DNA from: Clostridiales bacterium
Lineage (GTDB): Bacteria; Bacillota; Clostridia; Oscillospirales; Acutalibacteraceae
Assembly: GCA_022799115.1 (NCBI GenBank)
Contig: JAAWNT010000021.1
Coordinates: 1-35,022 of the forward strand
Direction: 5' to 3'
DNA: 35,022 nucleotides
Shown: one piece after another, positions 33,121 through 35,022 of the stretch
Layout: the number at the start of each line of letters is the position of its first letter
Numbering within the stretch: the stretch's first letter is position 1
The notes under the pieces: generated by a model
The model's database searches: none
What the model was told of the DNA's origin: nothing
Seen by the model: the letters and a program-made list of their open reading frames with translations, nothing else
Translations under genes and position numbers: made by a program

Positions 33121-33857
33121 GCGGTTATTCCTTTTTTGCCGATTATTATGACCGTCTGACTCAAAACGTCGCCCATGAAAAAATGGCGGATTATTTCTGC
33201 GCTTTATTGCGGGATATCGGACATGAACCGGGGATTGTGCTGGATCTCGCCTGCGGTACGGGGACCCTTACCCTAGAGCTTGCACGACGTGGTTTGGATG
33301 TCTATGGTGTGGACGCCTCCCCGGAGATGTTGTCCGTCGCCCAGCAAAAGGCGGGAAAGCTAGAGAAAAACGTCCTCTTTTTATGCCAAAAGATGCAGCA
33401 GTTGGATCTCTATGGTACTGTGGATACTGTGCTGTGTACCCTGGACAGCGTCAACCATCTGGTGCAGGAGAAGGATGTGCAAAAGGCGTTCCAAAAGGTT
33501 TCCTTGTTTTTAAATCCCGGCGGATATTTTCTGTTTGACGTCAATACTCCCTATAAGCATCGGGAGATTTTAGGAAACAATACCTTTGTATACGACTTGG
33601 AGGATGTATTTTGCGTCTGGCAGAATACCCTGCATCCCGACAGCGGCAGAGTACGCATCCACCTGGACTTTTTCGAGCGGGAGGGAGACGTCTATTATCG
33701 CAGGCAGGAGGAGTTTTCCGAGAGGGCCTATACCAATGCCCAGATACAAGAATTTTTACAAAACGCCGGACTTACCTTGGTAAAACGGATGGATGGATAT
33801 ACTTTCCAACCCGCCACGGAACGGTCGGAACGAATTGTATATGTAGTGAGGAAATAG
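33117..33857 (+). CDS. Class I SAM-dependent methyltransferase
   Basis: The 246-residue protein has a Rossmann-like methyltransferase fold: motif I VLDLACGTGTLTLELA (41-56), acidic residue in YGVDASPEM (motif II), and LCTLDSVNHL for motif IV. It resembles the unnamed YerC-neighbour methyltransferases of Clostridia; substrate unknown. It overlaps yerC by four bases and precedes hslO by two, so all three are probably made from one transcript. Confidence 0.85.
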   Translation: MSGYSFFADYYDRLTQNVAHEKMADYFCALLRDIGHEPGIVLDLACGTGTLTLELARRGLDVYGVDASPEMLSVAQQKAGKLEKNVLFLCQKMQQLDLYGTVDTVLCTLDSVNHLVQEKDVQKAFQKVSLFLNPGGYFLFDVNTPYKHREILGNNTFVYDLEDVFCVWQNTLHPDSGRVRIHLDFFEREGDVYYRRQEEFSERAYTNAQIQEFLQNAGLTLVKRMDGYTFQPATERSERIVYVVRK

Positions 33858-33859
33858 AT

Positions 33860-34756
33860 ATGAATACAATCATTCGATGCATCACCTCGGATGGAAGCAT
33901 CATGGCGTCCGCCATTGATTCCACCGATCTGGTATATGCAGCCCAGAAAATTCATGGATTAACGCCGGTTGCCACTGCCGCATTGGGCCGTCTGCTTACC
34001 GCCGCCTCCATGATGGGGAACATGTTGAAGAAAGAAGAGGCAAGCCTCACCTTAAAGGTGGACGGAGGAGGCCCCTTGGGCGTGGCAATGGCGGTAGCCG
34101 ACAGCCATGGTAACTGCAAAGGCTACGTTACCAATCCCAAGGTGGAAGTTCCCAATCATCCCAATGGAAAGCTCAATGTGGCGGGCGCTGTAGGGACTAG
34201 CGGCCTTCTTTATGTGATGCGCGACTTAGGAGAAGGGGAGCCGTATATTGGCCAAATCCCTTTGGTATCCGGCGAAATCGCGGAGGATATCACCAGCTAT
34301 TACGCTCTCAGCGAGCAGCTCCCTACAGTATGCGCCTTAGGAGTGCTGACCGATAAACAGGATGGTCAGTTGCTGCTCTCAGGCGGGCTGCTGATTCAGT
34401 TGCTTCCCGCAGCGGATGATTCTGCGATTACCCAGCTGGAACAAAACATCAGCGGTTTAGAGCCTGTGACTACCATGCTGGCCAAAGGAATGCGGATGGA
34501 AGAAATTTGCCGTCGGGCGCTGCAAGGATTCGATGTAGAGGTTCTAGATCAATCAACCGTTGCATATACCTGTAACTGTAGCCGCGAGCGGGTCGTCAAT
34601 GCAATCCGTCTGCTAAGTGAAGAGGAGATTTTGTCACTGGCCGATGAGAAAACGGGGGTTGCAGAAGCTACCTGTCATTTCTGCGATCAGGTATTTCGCA
34701 TCTCGAAAGAAGAGCTCGTTCAAATCGCAAGAGAAAAACAAAAAAATATAAATTAG
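33860..34756 (+). CDS. hslO: Redox-regulated chaperone Hsp33
   Basis: Hsp33 is a holdase that becomes active when oxidation releases zinc from four cysteines. The 298-residue product has the CxC and CxxC motifs at Cys238, Cys240, Cys272 and Cys275, and the N-terminal domain with VDGGGPLG. The ATG at 33860 follows GAGGAAAT and lies two bases after the preceding stop; the longer open frame overlaps the methyltransferase gene and is not credible. Hsp33 in an anaerobe fits defence against sudden oxygen exposure. Confidence 0.95.
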   Translation: MNTIIRCITSDGSIMASAIDSTDLVYAAQKIHGLTPVATAALGRLLTAASMMGNMLKKEEASLTLKVDGGGPLGVAMAVADSHGNCKGYVTNPKVEVPNHPNGKLNVAGAVGTSGLLYVMRDLGEGEPYIGQIPLVSGEIAEDITSYYALSEQLPTVCALGVLTDKQDGQLLLSGGLLIQLLPAADDSAITQLEQNISGLEPVTTMLAKGMRMEEICRRALQGFDVEVLDQSTVAYTCNCSRERVVNAIRLLSEEEILSLADEKTGVAEATCHFCDQVFRISKEELVQIAREKQKNIN

Positions 34757-34758
34757 GT

Positions 34759-34787
34759 GTTGACTTTTTTACCCAGATATAGTATTA
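34759..34787 (+). promoter_or_regulatory. Sigma-A promoter of the tRNA operon
   Basis: TTGACT (34759-34764), 17 bases and TATTAT (34782-34787) lie 54 bases before tRNA-Val. The -35 overlaps no gene and begins three bases after hslO ends. Confidence 0.75.
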
Positions 34788-34841
34788 TATAACACGTCGC
34801 TGAGAGAGCTGTTCACAAAACAGCAAAACCAGCGATTGGAT

Positions 34842-34917
34842 GGGAGCATAGCTCAGCTGGGAGAGCACCTGCCTTACAAGCAGGGGGTCACAGGTTCGAG
34901 CCCTGTTGTTCCCACCA
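34842..34917 (+). tRNA. tRNA-Val, anticodon UAC
   Basis: A complete 76-base cloverleaf with encoded CCA: acceptor GGGAGCA with TGTTCCC, D-arm with AGCTCAGCTGGGAGAGC, anticodon loop CTTACAA (UAC) and T-loop TTCGAGC. It is the first gene of a tRNA operon. Confidence 0.97.
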
Positions 34918-34924
34918 CAAAAGT

Positions 34925-35001
34925 GGCCCGGTAGTTCAGCTGGTTAGAACGCTAGCCTGTCACGCTAGAGGTCGACGGTTCGAGCCCGTTCCGGGTCGCC
35001 A
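34925..35001 (+). tRNA. tRNA-Asp, anticodon GUC
   Basis: A complete cloverleaf with encoded CCA: acceptor GGCCCGG with CCGGGTC, anticodon loop CTGTCAC (GUC), T-loop TTCGAGC, discriminator G. It follows tRNA-Val by seven bases. Confidence 0.97.
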
Positions 35002-35006
35002 ATTAT

Positions 35007-35022
35007 GCCTCTGTAGCTCAGT
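35007..35022 (+). tRNA. 5' end of a tRNA cut by the window edge
   Basis: GCCTCTG TAGCTCAGT is a typical acceptor 5' strand followed by the start of a D-arm, five bases after tRNA-Asp. The anticodon lies outside the window, so the amino acid cannot be stated. Confidence 0.8.

Noticed and set aside
1-35022. CRISPR array, insertion sequence, prophage or restriction system
   Set aside because: No regularly spaced repeats, transposase, integrase, phage or restriction genes were seen in any frame.

Overview
The window looks like ordinary core chromosome from an anaerobic, endospore-forming member of the Clostridia, most likely an Oscillospiraceae/Ruminococcaceae-type organism. Spore formation is indicated by a SleL/YaaH-type germination hydrolase and a SpoIVFA-SpoIVFB pair. 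Anaerobic life is indicated by the NfnAB electron-bifurcating transhydrogenase, the oxygen-sensitive radical SAM enzyme ThiH and a TIGR03960-type radical SAM protein. Codon use looks uniform, nearly all genes lie on the + strand, and ribosome binding sites are strong. I saw no insertion sequence, prophage or CRISPR array. Family names come from reading the translations; no database search was run.

Layout. 1-1086: the ribosome binding site of a minus-strand gene that starts beyond the left edge, an AT-rich stretch with two doubtful small ORFs, and two minus-strand tRNA-Ser genes with promoter and terminator. 1087-3651: cysK and the spore hydrolase. 3652-7545: thiamine thiazole operon thiS-thiF-thiG-thiH-tenI, preceded by a promoter followed at once by a terminator-like hairpin. 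7546-8060: a promoter-to-terminator unit with no ORF (candidate small RNA), then the promoter of nfnA-nfnB. 10631-14412: MATE transporter, spoIVFA-spoIVFB, nitroreductase. 14818-17302: radical SAM protein and its DUF2344 partner. 17380-22167: structured leader and rplS, two tandem signal peptidases, ylqF, rnhB, yraN and an M19 dipeptidase. 22352-24575: thrC and a metallophosphoesterase. 24675-31223: protein quality control block tig-clpP-clpX-lon, then engB. 31236-34756: lysA, then the coupled set yerC, methyltransferase and hslO. 34842-35022: start of a tRNA operon (Val, Asp, then a truncated gene).

How the genes work together. ThiS, ThiF, ThiG and ThiH make the thiazole phosphate of thiamine and TenI tautomerises it; the pyrimidine branch and the coupling enzyme are not here. 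CysK, ThrC and LysA serve amino-acid synthesis. Trigger factor, ClpXP, Lon and Hsp33 handle protein folding and turnover. RplS, YlqF (RbgA) and EngB serve the large ribosomal subunit. The SpoIVF pair would process pro-sigma-K in the mother cell.

No clearly new multi-gene system was found. The observations most worth checking are RNA-level: the orphan transcription unit at 7576-7737, the promoter-hairpin unit before thiS, the folded leader of rplS and the hairpin-rich leader of thrC.
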